Source: Nitrospiria bacterium (GTDB lineage: Bacteria; Nitrospirota; Nitrospiria; JACQBZ01). From it: DNA of 64,000 nucleotides. Below the pieces are notes generated by a model. The model saw only the letters and a program-made list of their open reading frames with translations. It did no database searches and had not been told where the DNA came from. The translations under genes and the position numbers were made by a program. Shown here one piece after another: positions 16,975 to 25,677 of this stretch. Within the stretch, counting starts at the first letter, position 1, and every line of letters starts with the position of its first letter. Where the stretch lies: contig DATKAN010000015.1 of the NCBI GenBank assembly GCA_035498035.1, positions 25,771 through 89,770 of the forward strand, in the 5' to 3' direction.

Positions 16975-18633
16975 TCAGCCCGCTGGAGCAAAGCGTGTGA
17001 TCGTCACCGGCGCATATTCAAGTCGCGGTCCCGAATCCGTATAATAGGCCAGGGTATGTTTTAACCAACCGGCATCGTTCCGTTGAGGAAACTCCTTCCG
17101 GAAATGGGAACCGCGGCTTTCCTCCCGGGCAATCGCGCCGACCACGATCGCTTCGGCCAAATCGATCAACGAGCCGATTTCCAACGCATTGGTCAATTCC
17201 GTATTGAAGATTTTTCCGCGGTCTTCCAGATAGATCTGCTCATACCGCTTCCGAAGTTCACGGATTTTTTCCAAGGCCTTTTCCATGCGATCCCGGCTGC
17301 GAAAAATCCCAAGATGATCCGTCATCGCAACCCCCAACTCCTCGCGAAGGGGGCCGATGCGTTCCCCGCTTTTGCGTTTTAAAAGCTGCTCGATTCTGTT
17401 GCGTTCCGTCTGAAGGGGCCGCGAAGAAAATGTTGTTGACGCCACCGTACGAGCATATTCGGAGGCGCGCAGGCCGGCTCGGCGGCCGAAGACGATCGTT
17501 TCCAACAAGGAATTCCCGCCCAATCGGTTGGCCCCGTGGACGCTGACGCAGGCGCATTCCCCCGCGGCATAAAATCCGGCGAGCTCGGTCTCGCACCAGG
17601 CATTCGTTCGAATCCCGCCCATCGAATAATGGGCTCCCGGTCTTACGGGAATGGGAGACTCGATCGGATCCACGCCCACAAAGCTGATCGCCAGCTCCCG
17701 GATCTGCGGTAACCGCTCCATAATTTTTTTCCGTCCAAGATGGCGGAGGTCCAGCAGAACGCATCCGTTCACCCCGCGTCCTTCCTCGATTTCCTGCTGC
17801 TCGCAGCGGCTGACGAAGTCCCGCGTGGCCAGTTCCATTTTTTGCGGATCGTAGCGACCCATAAATCGCTCGCCCAGCGTGTTCAGGAGGTACCCCCCTT
17901 CTCCTCGAGCGCCTTCCGTAATCAAAATCCCGGTTTCCCGCAAGGTGGTCGGATGGAACTGGACGAACTCCATATCCATCAAGGGGGTCCCCGCGCGGTA
18001 GGCCATGCTCATCCCGTCCCCCGTATTGATGATGGCATTGGTGCTGGTGGAATAAACCCGACCGTAGCCGCCGGTGGCGAAGATCACGGCCTTCGCCCCG
18101 ACGGCCTGCAACTCGCCGCGCTGGACGTCGATCGCGATCACGCCCTTGCAAACCTTGTCTTCGACGATCAGCGACAGGACGTACCATTCTTCATAAACGA
18201 ACACGCCCTTCTTCAACAACTGCTCGTACATCACATGCAACAACGCGTGGCCGGTGCGGTCGGCCGCATAACAGGTGCGGGGATAACCCGCCCCGCCGAA
18301 AGGGCGTTGCGCGATCTGCCCCTGTTCATTCCGACTGAAGATCGCGCCCAGCCGTTCCAGCTCCAGGATGTCCGCCGGCCCTTCCTGACACATCACCTCG
18401 ATGGCGTCCTGATCGCCGAGATAGCCGCTTCCCTTCGCGGTATCGAAGGCGTGCGCCTCCCAGGAATCGTTGGGACTGATCGCCGCGTTGATCCCGCCCT
18501 GGGCCGCGACCGAGTGGCTCCGGACCGGATGGACCTTGGAGATGATCGCCACGTCCAGTCCGGGGGCGGCCGCCACCGCCGCGCGCATCCCGGCCAAGCC
18601 GGCGCCGATAATCAGGATGTCGTGCGTGCGCAT
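16975..18633 (-). CDS. Succinate dehydrogenase/fumarate reductase flavoprotein subunit
   Basis: A 552-residue FAD enzyme interconverting succinate and fumarate. The FAD fold starts at [26 protein letters not shown] holds the histidine that carries covalent FAD in SdhA/FrdA. Further signatures are [52 protein letters not shown] and the C-terminal YAPVTITRF typical of SdhA. The related L-aspartate oxidase (NadB) is less likely because of the SdhA-type tail and the DRTGHALLH segment. No iron-sulfur or membrane-anchor subunit lies beside it. It follows yjbQ by 4 nt. Confidence 0.85.
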   Translation of the reverse strand: MRTHDILIIGAGLAGMRAAVAAAPGLDVAIISKVHPVRSHSVAAQGGINAAISPNDSWEAHAFDTAKGSGYLGDQDAIEVMCQEGPADILELERLGAIFSRNEQGQIAQRPFGGAGYPRTCYAADRTGHALLHVMYEQLLKKGVFVYEEWYVLSLIVEDKVCKGVIAIDVQRGELQAVGAKAVIFATGGYGRVYSTSTNAIINTGDGMSMAYRAGTPLMDMEFVQFHPTTLRETGILITEGARGEGGYLLNTLGERFMGRYDPQKMELATRDFVSRCEQQEIEEGRGVNGCVLLDLRHLGRKKIMERLPQIRELAISFVGVDPIESPIPVRPGAHYSMGGIRTNAWCETELAGFYAAGECACVSVHGANRLGGNSLLETIVFGRRAGLRASEYARTVASTTFSSRPLQTERNRIEQLLKRKSGERIGPLREELGVAMTDHLGIFRSRDRMEKALEKIRELRKRYEQIYLEDRGKIFNTELTNALEIGSLIDLAEAIVVGAIAREESRGSHFRKEFPQRNDAGWLKHTLAYYTDSGPRLEYAPVTITRFAPAG

Positions 18634-18637
18634 CCGA

Positions 18638-19033
18638 TCACCCTTCCAACACTTTTACGGCGATCTTCCGGCTTCGCGGCCCGTCGAATTCGCAGAGGAA
18701 GACCGCCTGCCAGGTTCCGAGGGCGATGCGGCCGTCGCGGATGATGAAATATTTTTCGGTCCCGATCAGGCTGGCCTTGATATGGGCATGGGCGTTTCCG
18801 TCCGGATGGCGGTAGTCTCCTTTTTCGGGGACGAGCCGGTTGAGGGTTCGAAGGAGATCCGAATGGAATCCCGTCTCGGCTTCATTGATCAGAAGTCCGA
18901 CCGTGGTGTGAGGCACGTAAACAACGCAGATTCCGTGTTTCACGCCGCTTTTGTCGACGGCCGCCTGGATCTCCGCCGTCACGTCGATCAGCTCGGTGCT
19001 TTCACGGGTTTTGACGATCCGTTCCTCGATCAT
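18638..19033 (-). CDS. YjbQ family protein (UPF0047)
   Basis: A 131-residue member of the YjbQ/UPF0047 family, small trimeric proteins with a possible thiamine-phosphate synthase side activity. Family motifs visible are [33 protein letters not shown] and [16 protein letters not shown], including conserved His residues that bind a metal or phosphate. The ATG at 19033 overlaps the gcvPB stop (ATGA) and has GGAG 6 nt upstream, so I use it rather than an in-frame TTG at 19045. It is part of the long minus-strand gene run. Confidence 0.88.
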   Translation of the reverse strand: MIEERIVKTRESTELIDVTAEIQAAVDKSGVKHGICVVYVPHTTVGLLINEAETGFHSDLLRTLNRLVPEKGDYRHPDGNAHAHIKASLIGTEKYFIIRDGRIALGTWQAVFLCEFDGPRSRKIAVKVLEG

Positions 19034-20478
19034 GCGGGTCTCCAACGAAGATTCAGTTCCTTGACCGCCCGGATCTCATCCAGCCGCGTGACCGACCGGG
19101 TGTGCGGCGCCTTCTGTACCAGTCCCGGATTCTCCTCGATCTCCTTGGCGATCCGAAGCATCGCCTCGCAAAACCGGTCGAGATTTTCCTTGGGCTCGGT
19201 CTCAGTCGGCTCGATCATCAGGGCCTCGTCGACGATCATCGGGAAGTTGACGGTCGGCGGGTACATGCCGTAGTCGATCAGCCGTTTGGCGATGTCCCAG
19301 GCATGCACATCCCGGTTGCGAAATTTTTTCGCCGAGGCCACGAACTCATGCATGCAGAACCGATTGAACGGAACGGGATAGACCGGCTCCAGCCGCTTGC
19401 GGATATAATTGGCGTTGAGGATCGCATTCGTGCTGACCTTCCGGAAACCGATCGCGCCCATCCGCCGGATGTAGGTATACGCGCGGACCAGATTCCCGAA
19501 ATTTCCATAGAAGGCCTGAACCTTTCCGATGGATTGGGGTCGGCGGTCATCCAACACGAAACCATTTTCGGTCTTCTCCACGACCGGCACGGGCAGGAAG
19601 GGGGCCAGAAAGGATTTGACGCCCAGCGCGCCGGCCCCGGGACCGCCCCCGCCGTGCGGCGTGGTGAACGTTTTGTGAAGATTGGAATGGACGACGTCGA
19701 ATCCCATATCGCCGGGCCGGCAAAGTCCGAGCAGTGCGTTCAGATTGGCGCCGTCCAGGTACAGCAAGGCCCCGACCCCGTGCAGCAACTCGGAGATCTT
19801 GAGAATGTTTCGCTCGAACAATCCGAGCGTGTTCGGATTGGTCAGCATCAGGGCCGCGGTATCCTGATCCACCAGCCGCTTGAGATCGTCCAGATCCACC
19901 AAGCCTTCCGCGTTGGAATGCACCACCTGGACTTGATAACCCGCCAGGGTTGCGGTGGCCGGATTGGTCCCGTGAGCCGCGTCCGGCACGATCACTTTCC
20001 TTCGGGGGTTGCCGTTCGAACGGTGGTAGGCCCGGATCATCAGAACCCCGACCAATTCCCCCTGCGCTCCCGCCGCCGGCTGCAGGGTCACTCGGTCCAT
20101 TCCGGTGATCTCGCGCAGGGCCGCTTCCAATTGATACAACAACTGCAGGGCGCCCTGAGTTTGAGCGACCGGTTGCAACGGATGCAGCGCGGCAAAACCG
20201 GCAAAGCGCGCCACGTCCTCATTGACTTTCGGATTGTACTTCATCGTGCAGGATCCAAGCGGATAGAACCCCTGGTCAATGCCGTAATTGTCGCGTGAAA
20301 GATTGGTGAAGTGTCTCACCACATCGACCTCGCTCAGCTCCGGCAGAAGCGGGGGGTCTTTCCGAAGATACTCTGCCGGCATCAGCTCGGCGATCGGGAC
20401 TTCCGGGACATCGAGGTCCGGGAGCGAATATCCCTTGCGTCCCGGCGCGCTCTTCTCGAAAACTAACGGTTCGCCCAT
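19030..20478 (-). CDS. gcvPB: Glycine dehydrogenase (decarboxylating) subunit 2
   Basis: The C-terminal-type P-protein subunit of the glycine cleavage system; together with GcvPA it decarboxylates glycine and loads the aminomethyl group on lipoyl-GcvH. The 482-residue length is normal. [46 protein letters not shown] and the PLP-lysine segment [18 protein letters not shown] are all present. Its start overlaps the end of the NUDIX gene by 16 nt. gcvPA and gcvT lie upstream in the same run, but no gcvH or lpd is in the window. Confidence 0.95.
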   Translation of the reverse strand: MGEPLVFEKSAPGRKGYSLPDLDVPEVPIAELMPAEYLRKDPPLLPELSEVDVVRHFTNLSRDNYGIDQGFYPLGSCTMKYNPKVNEDVARFAGFAALHPLQPVAQTQGALQLLYQLEAALREITGMDRVTLQPAAGAQGELVGVLMIRAYHRSNGNPRRKVIVPDAAHGTNPATATLAGYQVQVVHSNAEGLVDLDDLKRLVDQDTAALMLTNPNTLGLFERNILKISELLHGVGALLYLDGANLNALLGLCRPGDMGFDVVHSNLHKTFTTPHGGGGPGAGALGVKSFLAPFLPVPVVEKTENGFVLDDRRPQSIGKVQAFYGNFGNLVRAYTYIRRMGAIGFRKVSTNAILNANYIRKRLEPVYPVPFNRFCMHEFVASAKKFRNRDVHAWDIAKRLIDYGMYPPTVNFPMIVDEALMIEPTETEPKENLDRFCEAMLRIAKEIEENPGLVQKAPHTRSVTRLDEIRAVKELNLRWRPA

Positions 20479-20993
20479 GACCCCTCTCCTTGGATATGGA
20501 AATTAGCCAACATCAGTGCGCAGATCGTTTTGCCGTCCATGATTTGCCCCCGACGGATCATCGTGAGGGCCTCCTCCAGCGGCCGGTGGACCACCTCGAT
20601 CACCTCGTCGTGCTCCAACGCTTGGCTCACCGGATTCAGGTTTCGGGCCAGAAACAGGTGGATCTTCTCGTCCGTAAATCCCGGCGTGGTCCAGATGGCG
20701 CCCAAGCGCTCCCATTGCGACGCCTCCCGGCCGACCTCCTCGGCCAGCTCCCGCCGGGCGCAATCGAGCGGCGCCTCGCCCGGATCCAGGCGACCGGCGG
20801 GGATTTCATCGATCATCCCGCCGGCCGCATGGCGATACTGGCGGATCATCACGACTTGTCCGTCTTCCTGCAGGGGCACGATGGCCGATGCGCCGGGATG
20901 GCGAAGGACCTCCAACTGCACGGTCCGTCCGTTCGGCAGACGGGCCTCTTCCAGATTGAATTCGCCCACGCGTCCTTTGTAGACCGTTTTCAA
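20463..20993 (-). CDS. NUDIX hydrolase, ADP-ribose pyrophosphatase-like
   Basis: A 176-residue hydrolase with the full Nudix box [20 protein letters not shown] followed by VG (pattern Gx5Ex7REUxEExGU). The preceding GGMIDEIPA and the following [15 protein letters not shown] match ADP-ribose pyrophosphatases, which recycle ADP-ribose to AMP and ribose-5-phosphate; substrate assignment is by similarity. It begins with TTG, overlapping the stop of an upstream coding remnant as TTGA. Its placement between gcvPA and gcvPB splits the two glycine decarboxylase subunits. Confidence 0.88.
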   Translation of the reverse strand: MKTVYKGRVGEFNLEEARLPNGRTVQLEVLRHPGASAIVPLQEDGQVVMIRQYRHAAGGMIDEIPAGRLDPGEAPLDCARRELAEEVGREASQWERLGAIWTTPGFTDEKIHLFLARNLNPVSQALEHDEVIEVVHRPLEEALTMIRRGQIMDGKTICALMLANFHIQGEGSWANR

Positions 20994-21094
20994 GGGATCA
21001 TCTCCTTCAGGACCGCCACCACCTGATCCGTTTCATCTACCTCAGGGAAGCGACCATCGCCCTCCACAAGCTGAGCTTGATGGAGCCTCCCCAT
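20990..21094 (-). pseudogene. Coding remnant resembling the GcvPA C-terminus
   Basis: A 34-codon frame ends [19 protein letters not shown]. Its tail aligns with the end of the adjacent GcvPA (KDEMDQFVNILKQTVS): D-E-x-D-Q and the V-x-x-L-K pattern coincide, and the codons GAT GAA and GAT CAG are identical. The start lies inside a GCGAGC-type repeat, and the stop overlaps the NUDIX start. It may be the surviving tail of a duplicated or disrupted gene; an independent small gene is possible. Confidence 0.4.
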
Positions 21095-21120
21095 CCTTGC
21101 GCTCGCCTTGCTCGCTGCTG
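21091..21120 (-). repeat. Short GCGAGC-type intergenic motif
   Basis: The minus strand reads CAGCAGCGAGCAAGGCGAGC then GCAAGGATGG, matching the motif at 15581-15610. It separates the gcvPA stop from the coding remnant upstream of the NUDIX gene. Confidence 0.45.
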
Positions 21121-21129
21121 GGCGGATCA

Positions 21130-22473
21130 TCATGAAACCGTCTGCTTGAGGATGTTCACGAACTGATCCATTTCATCCTTTGTGCGTTTCTCGGTCACGC
21201 ACACGAGCCAGTGATTTTTCCATTTGCGACTCACCCCGCCCAAATCCAGTCCCCCGATGATTTTGTGCCGGAATAACCGCTTGTTCAGACGGGCCGGCGG
21301 CGCGGGGGTCTTCACGACAAACTCCTTAAAGAAGGGCCGTTGAAAGGCCGTTTCAAATCCCTTGATTTCGCAGAGACGGTGCTTCAAGTAATGGGCCTTT
21401 TGAAGACAAAGCCGCCCGACCTCGCGAAGTCCTTGGCGCCCCATGACGGATAGATAAACGGTCGCGGCCAACGCGGCCAGGGCCTCGTTGGTGCAGATGT
21501 TGGAAGTGGCCCGCTCCCGTTTGATATGCTGCTCGCGGGTCTGCAGTGTCAGGCAGTAGCCCCGTCGGCCCTTGGAGTCCACCGTGGCCCCCACCACGCG
21601 TCCGGGCATCTGGCGGACATACTCCTTTTTCGTCGAAAAGAACCCAAGGTTGGGCCCGCCGAAGTTGAGACCGCAACCCATCCCCTGGCCTTCTCCCACG
21701 ACGATATCGGCCCCGGCCTCGCCGGGCGATTTCAACAGAGCCAGGCTGATCGGGTCGACCGATACCCCCAACAGCGCGCCATGTCGATGGACTTCCTGCG
21801 CCAGCCCTTCCAGCGGTTCAAGACATCCCAGAAAATTGGGCGTCTGGATCAGGACGCAGGCGACGTCCTCCCCCAGCTGGTTTCCCACAGCGACCAGGTC
21901 GGTCGCCCCGTTCTCAAACGGAAGTTCGATGAGGCTCGTTTTTAACCCGGATAGATAAGTCTTCAACGCAGCCCGATGAAACGGGTGGATCGTGGAGGAG
22001 ACCAGAATTTTGTTTCGCCGGGTCACCCGCAGCGCCATCATCCCGGCCTCCGCCAGTGCGGACCCACCGTCATAAAGCGAGGCGTTCGCCACTTCCATTC
22101 CTGTCAACTCGCAAATCATGGTCTGAAATTCGTAGATCGTCTGGAGCAGCCCCTGACTCATCTCGGCCTGATACGGCGTATAGGCGGTGTAAAACTCGGA
22201 TCGAAAGGCCAGATGGTTGACCACCGATGGGATATGATGATCATAGGCCCCGGCGCCCAAAAACGAGATGTGATGGAGAAGATCGGCATTTCGTTCGCTC
22301 AACCGCAACAACTCCGTTTTTAATTCCGGTTCGGACAGCGGCGGCGGAAGTTGGAGCCCGCGGGTGAGCCGGATCTCGGACGGAATATCGCCCAAAAGGT
22401 CTTCGATCGTCTCGACGCCGATCGTCCTGAGCATCTGGTGTTGTTCTTCCTTGGTGTTCGGAATGTATTCCAT
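21130..22473 (-). CDS. gcvPA: Glycine dehydrogenase (decarboxylating) subunit 1
   Basis: The N-terminal-type P-protein subunit of the glycine cleavage system, 447 residues, normal length. It carries YIPNTKEEQHQML at the start, FLGAGAYDHHIPSVV, the FYTAYTPYQAEMSQGLLQ block, ASLYDGGSALAEA and MPGRVVGATVDSKGRRGYCL. It pairs with GcvPB about 650 nt downstream, the two being separated by a NUDIX gene and a coding remnant. GGAGGG precedes the ATG. It is the second glycine-cleavage gene after gcvT in this run. Confidence 0.95.
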   Translation of the reverse strand: MEYIPNTKEEQHQMLRTIGVETIEDLLGDIPSEIRLTRGLQLPPPLSEPELKTELLRLSERNADLLHHISFLGAGAYDHHIPSVVNHLAFRSEFYTAYTPYQAEMSQGLLQTIYEFQTMICELTGMEVANASLYDGGSALAEAGMMALRVTRRNKILVSSTIHPFHRAALKTYLSGLKTSLIELPFENGATDLVAVGNQLGEDVACVLIQTPNFLGCLEPLEGLAQEVHRHGALLGVSVDPISLALLKSPGEAGADIVVGEGQGMGCGLNFGGPNLGFFSTKKEYVRQMPGRVVGATVDSKGRRGYCLTLQTREQHIKRERATSNICTNEALAALAATVYLSVMGRQGLREVGRLCLQKAHYLKHRLCEIKGFETAFQRPFFKEFVVKTPAPPARLNKRLFRHKIIGGLDLGGVSRKWKNHWLVCVTEKRTKDEMDQFVNILKQTVS

Positions 22474-22498
22474 TAAAAATTGCCCTCCGGCCTCCGGA

Positions 22499-22520
22499 GG
22501 GGCGATTCGCGAATCGCCCC
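22499..22520. repeat. Perfect 22-bp palindrome between gcvT and gcvPA
   Basis: GGGGCGATTCG followed directly by CGAATCGCCCC, ending at the last base of the gcvT stop codon. Next to it is CCTCCGG repeated twice, which contains the gcvPA ribosome binding site on the other strand. It resembles palindromic repeats scattered in many genomes and could stabilise or attenuate the gcvT-gcvPA message. Confidence 0.6.
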
Positions 22521-23608
22521 TACTTTTTTTTATAAAATGGCCGTTCCACGATGACGGCCGGAACGGCGTTGCCGCGAATATCGATCAGAATCCGGCCCCC
22601 CGCCCCGGCAAACCGGGTCTGGACATAGCCCATACCGATGCCCTTATTTAAGGAGGGCGAATGGTTGCCGCTGGTTACGACGCCGATCTCCTTGCCGTCG
22701 CGGACGATCGCATGGCCATGCCTCGGCACGCCCCGCTGCAACAACTCAAACCCGATCAACTTTCGGGACAGCCCGTCGTCCTGCTGTCGCATCATCGCCC
22801 GGCGACCGATAAAATCGTCCTTGGCCAAATCCACCGCAAAATCCAAGGAGGCCTCGAACGGCGTGGTCGTCTCGTCCATGTCGTTGCCGTACAACGGGTA
22901 GCCCATCTCGAGCCGGAGGGTATCCCGGCAACCCAGGCCGCACGGCTTCAGCCCGTACCGGGCGCCTTCATGGCGCAATGTCTCCCATACCTCGCGGACG
23001 CGGCCTGCCGGAAGGTACAGCTCGTATCCAAGCTCCCCAGTATAGCCGCTGCGCGAGAGGAGCATCGGAACCCCGGCCACCTTAGTTTCGACGCAGTGAC
23101 GGAGCTTGAGCCGGTCGAGGTCGGCCGCGGTCAGCGGCCTCATCAGATCCCGCGACCGCGGCCCCTGGATGGCTACTTGGGCCACCTCGGCGCTTCGGTT
23201 GGTTACGTCGACGCTTGAAAATCCGGCGGCATGTTTTCGAAGCCACTGATCGATTTTTTCGGCATTCGAGGCGTTCGCGCAGACGAAATACCGTCGCTCC
23301 TCGAAACGATAGATCATGACGTCGTCCAGGACGCCGCCCTGATCGTTGCAGACCAGGGCATACTGCATTCCCCCGACCCCCAGTTTCCCGACCGGGCTGG
23401 TCGCCACGCGGTCCAACAACACCACGGCGTCGGGGCCCCTCAGCTCGATCCGCCCCATGTGGCTTACATCAAACAGACCCACCGCCGACCGTACGGCGCG
23501 ATGTTCTTCGAGGACGCCGGTGTAGGAAAGAGGCATCTCCCATCCCGCGAAGGGGATGATCTTCGCCCCGAGCCATTTGTGCTCTTCGTACAACGGCGTG
23601 CGGTTCAT
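22520..23608 (-). CDS. gcvT: Aminomethyltransferase (glycine cleavage T-protein)
   Basis: Transfers the methylene group from aminomethyl-lipoyl-GcvH to tetrahydrofolate, releasing ammonia. The 362-residue protein starts NRTPLYEEH and has FAGWEMPLSY, GLFDVSHMG, the folate-site acid in MQYALVCNDQGGVLDDVMIYR, SRSGYTGELGYELYLPA and GLGCRDTLRLEMGYPLYGNDMDE. Its ATG overlaps the livF stop, so glycine cleavage and the branched-chain transporter genes appear to share a message. Confidence 0.95.
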   Translation of the reverse strand: MNRTPLYEEHKWLGAKIIPFAGWEMPLSYTGVLEEHRAVRSAVGLFDVSHMGRIELRGPDAVVLLDRVATSPVGKLGVGGMQYALVCNDQGGVLDDVMIYRFEERRYFVCANASNAEKIDQWLRKHAAGFSSVDVTNRSAEVAQVAIQGPRSRDLMRPLTAADLDRLKLRHCVETKVAGVPMLLSRSGYTGELGYELYLPAGRVREVWETLRHEGARYGLKPCGLGCRDTLRLEMGYPLYGNDMDETTTPFEASLDFAVDLAKDDFIGRRAMMRQQDDGLSRKLIGFELLQRGVPRHGHAIVRDGKEIGVVTSGNHSPSLNKGIGMGYVQTRFAGAGGRILIDIRGNAVPAVIVERPFYKKK

Positions 23609-24324
23609 CCTTCTCCTAAATAGGCCTCCCGTACGCGAGGGTTTGAGAGCAGCGCGCGAGCCTCGTCGGCCATCACGATCCGGCCGGTCTCCATCACGTA
23701 GCCCCGGTGCGCCAGGTTCAACGCCGCACGCGCGTTCTGCTCCACCAGAAGGATGGTCTTTCCCTGCCGGTTGATCTTCCGGATGATATCAAAGATTCGG
23801 CCCACCACGACCGGGGCCAATCCCAGGGAGGGTTCATCCAAGAGCAAAAGGCGTGGCCGCGCCATCAAGGCCCTGCCGATCGCCAGCATCTGCTGCTCGC
23901 CGCCGCTCAAGGTTCCGCCCCGCTGGCTCTGTCGTTCCTTGAGAATCGGAAATTGCTCGAAGACGGCGGACAGATCGGCCTCGCGCTCCCGAGGGTCCGG
24001 TTGGAGAAAAGCGCCCATCTCAAGATTTTCCAGAACCGTGAGCCGGGGAAAAATCCTCCGGCCTTCCGGAACCTGAGAAATCCCCCGGCCGACAATCTCA
24101 TGGGTCGGAAGCCCGGCGATATTTTGATCCAGAAATTTGATCCGACCCTGACGAGGCGCCAACGCCCCGGATATCGTCATCAGGGTGGTGGACTTGCCGG
24201 CCCCGTTCGCTCCGATCAGGGCCACGATCTCGCTTTCCTTCACTTCCAGCGAAATCCCTTTGATCGCCTCAATGGGACCGTACCAGGTGTGGACGTCCTC
24301 CAGTTTCAACACGGAGGGGGTCAC
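23605..24324 (-). CDS. livF: Branched-chain amino acid ABC transporter ATP-binding protein LivF
   Basis: One of two ATPases of a Liv/HAAT-type importer for branched-chain amino acids or related small polar substrates. The 239-residue protein has Walker A GANGAGKST, signature LSGGEQQMLAIGRAL, Walker B LLLLDEPSLGL and the switch histidine region LLVEQNARAAL, plus the LivF-typical PEGRRIFPRLTVLENL. The GTG start overlaps the livG stop as GTGA. Substrate specificity rests with the binding protein, so amino acid, amide or urea-type substrates remain possible. Confidence 0.92.
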   Translation of the reverse strand: MTPSVLKLEDVHTWYGPIEAIKGISLEVKESEIVALIGANGAGKSTTLMTISGALAPRQGRIKFLDQNIAGLPTHEIVGRGISQVPEGRRIFPRLTVLENLEMGAFLQPDPREREADLSAVFEQFPILKERQSQRGGTLSGGEQQMLAIGRALMARPRLLLLDEPSLGLAPVVVGRIFDIIRKINRQGKTILLVEQNARAALNLAHRGYVMETGRIVMADEARALLSNPRVREAYLGEG

Positions 24325-25079
24325 GTCGTCCCCAAATAGGCCTCGATCACTTTGGGGTTTTGCTGAATTTCAGCCGGAGACCCTTCCGCAATCTTCTCTC
24401 CATGGTCCAGAACAACGACGCGGTCCGAAATCTCCATCACCACCTTCATGTCATGCTCGATCAGCAGGATCGTAATCCCCTGCTCACGAATCTGGCCGAT
24501 CAACCGCGTCAGATCCCCGGTTTCACGGGGGTTCATCCCGGCCGCCGGCTCATCCAGGAGAAGAAGAACCGGTTGGCTGGCCAAGGCCCGTGCAATCTCG
24601 AGCCGCCGCTGTTCACCGTACGACAGGTTTCGAGCCCAGGCCTCCGCTCGCTCCGCCAGCCCAACAAATTCTAACAGTCTGAAGGCTCTGGATGCAAGCG
24701 CTCTTTCCTCGTCGAGAACCCACCGTCTTCGAAGCAACGCGCCGACGACGCCGGCGCGGCTGCGGGTGTGGGCGCCCACCATGACATTTTCAAGCGCCGT
24801 CATCTCGGCAAACAACCGGATGCTCTGGAACGTCCGGGCCATTCCATGGCGCGTGATGTCATGCGGAGCCCGTCCAACCATGGATTGGCCTTTAAACACG
24901 ACCATTCCATCAGTCGGCGGATAGACTCCGGTGATGCAATTGAAGAAGGTCGTCTTTCCGGCCCCGTTCGGTCCGATCAGGCCGACGATCTTGCCCTCTT
25001 CCACGGCGATCTCGACGCGCTCCAGCGCGGCCAGTCCCCCAAACGCCTTGCTCAGGTTCCGGGTCTCAAGCAGCGGCAT
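24321..25079 (-). CDS. livG: Branched-chain amino acid ABC transporter ATP-binding protein LivG
   Basis: The partner ATPase of the Liv-type importer, 252 residues. Walker A is GPNGAGKTT, the signature is LSYGEQRRLEIARAL, Walker B is LLLLDEPAAGMN, followed by the LivG-typical ETGDLTRLI and LLIEHDMKVVMEISDRVVVLDHG. It overlaps livF by 4 nt. The permease genes livM and livH lie upstream but are separated by about 600 nt that contain an opposite-strand lipoprotein gene. Confidence 0.92.
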   Translation of the reverse strand: MPLLETRNLSKAFGGLAALERVEIAVEEGKIVGLIGPNGAGKTTFFNCITGVYPPTDGMVVFKGQSMVGRAPHDITRHGMARTFQSIRLFAEMTALENVMVGAHTRSRAGVVGALLRRRWVLDEERALASRAFRLLEFVGLAERAEAWARNLSYGEQRRLEIARALASQPVLLLLDEPAAGMNPRETGDLTRLIGQIREQGITILLIEHDMKVVMEISDRVVVLDHGEKIAEGSPAEIQQNPKVIEAYLGTT

Positions 25080-25105
25080 GGTCGACCCCCAACAAAGATC
25101 CCCCC

Positions 25106-25134
25106 TTGAAGTTTCGGTTTATCTGCGGTATCTT
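25106..25134 (+). promoter_or_regulatory. Promoter for the LEA14-like gene, probable leaderless mRNA
   Basis: TTGAAG at 25106-25111 and TATCTT at 25129-25134 are 17 nt apart. The ATG at 25144 follows 9 nt after the -10 element and has no Shine-Dalgarno sequence. Confidence 0.5.
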
Positions 25135-25143
25135 GGTGCACCA

Positions 25144-25644
25144 ATGACCCTTCCACCGTATCGAATATTTTTTATCGTCCTGTTGACGTCGAGCCTCTTC
25201 CTGTCCGGCTGTTTCAGTTGGATGATCACCCGACCGACCGTAGCGCTCCAAGAGGTTCATGTCACCGGCCTGAGCCTGACCGGCGCAACCCTGACCTTTT
25301 TGGTCGCTCTGGAAAATCCGAACGGTTTCGGCCTCACGGTGACGGCCTTCACCTACTCGGTTTCTCTGAATGCCCGCCCGGTCGCGCAAGGGGAATTGAC
25401 CGAACCCATTTCGATACCGAGCCGAGGTGTCGCCTCCATTCCGCTCCCGCTGAAGACCACCTTTCAAGACCTGGAAAGAGGCCTCAAATCACTGATCGGC
25501 TCCGATACGGCGGATTACCGCATCGAGGGATCGCTCGCGGTGCGCTCCTTCCTGGGCCGCCTGGAATTTCCTTACAGCCGCACCGGAACGATCGACCTCA
25601 AGCGCCAACATTCAACCCGCTCACCGTCCGGCGGGGCTTCGTAA
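25144..25644 (+). CDS. LEA14-like (WHy domain) lipoprotein
   Basis: A 166-residue predicted lipoprotein. The signal peptide IFFIVLLTSSLFLSGC ends in the lipobox LSGC. The mature part is an Ig-like LEA type 2/WHy domain: VHVTGLSLTGATLTFLVAL, ENPNGFGLTVTAFTYSVSLN and SIPSRGVASIPLPL fit the family pattern (NPN then alternating strands). Related bacterial proteins are surface lipoproteins of uncertain role, sometimes tied to desiccation or cell-envelope stress. It sits on the plus strand inside an otherwise minus-strand liv operon and has its own promoter. Confidence 0.85.
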   Translation: MTLPPYRIFFIVLLTSSLFLSGCFSWMITRPTVALQEVHVTGLSLTGATLTFLVALENPNGFGLTVTAFTYSVSLNARPVAQGELTEPISIPSRGVASIPLPLKTTFQDLERGLKSLIGSDTADYRIEGSLAVRSFLGRLEFPYSRTGTIDLKRQHSTRSPSGGAS

Positions 25645-25677
25645 CCGCCTCGCCCTCTTTCCTCGCGCTCACATCCG

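Noticed and set aside
16975..18633. Assignment as L-aspartate oxidase (NadB)
   Set aside because: The [11 protein letters not shown] segment and the YAPVTITRF tail fit SdhA/FrdA better; kept only as an alternative.
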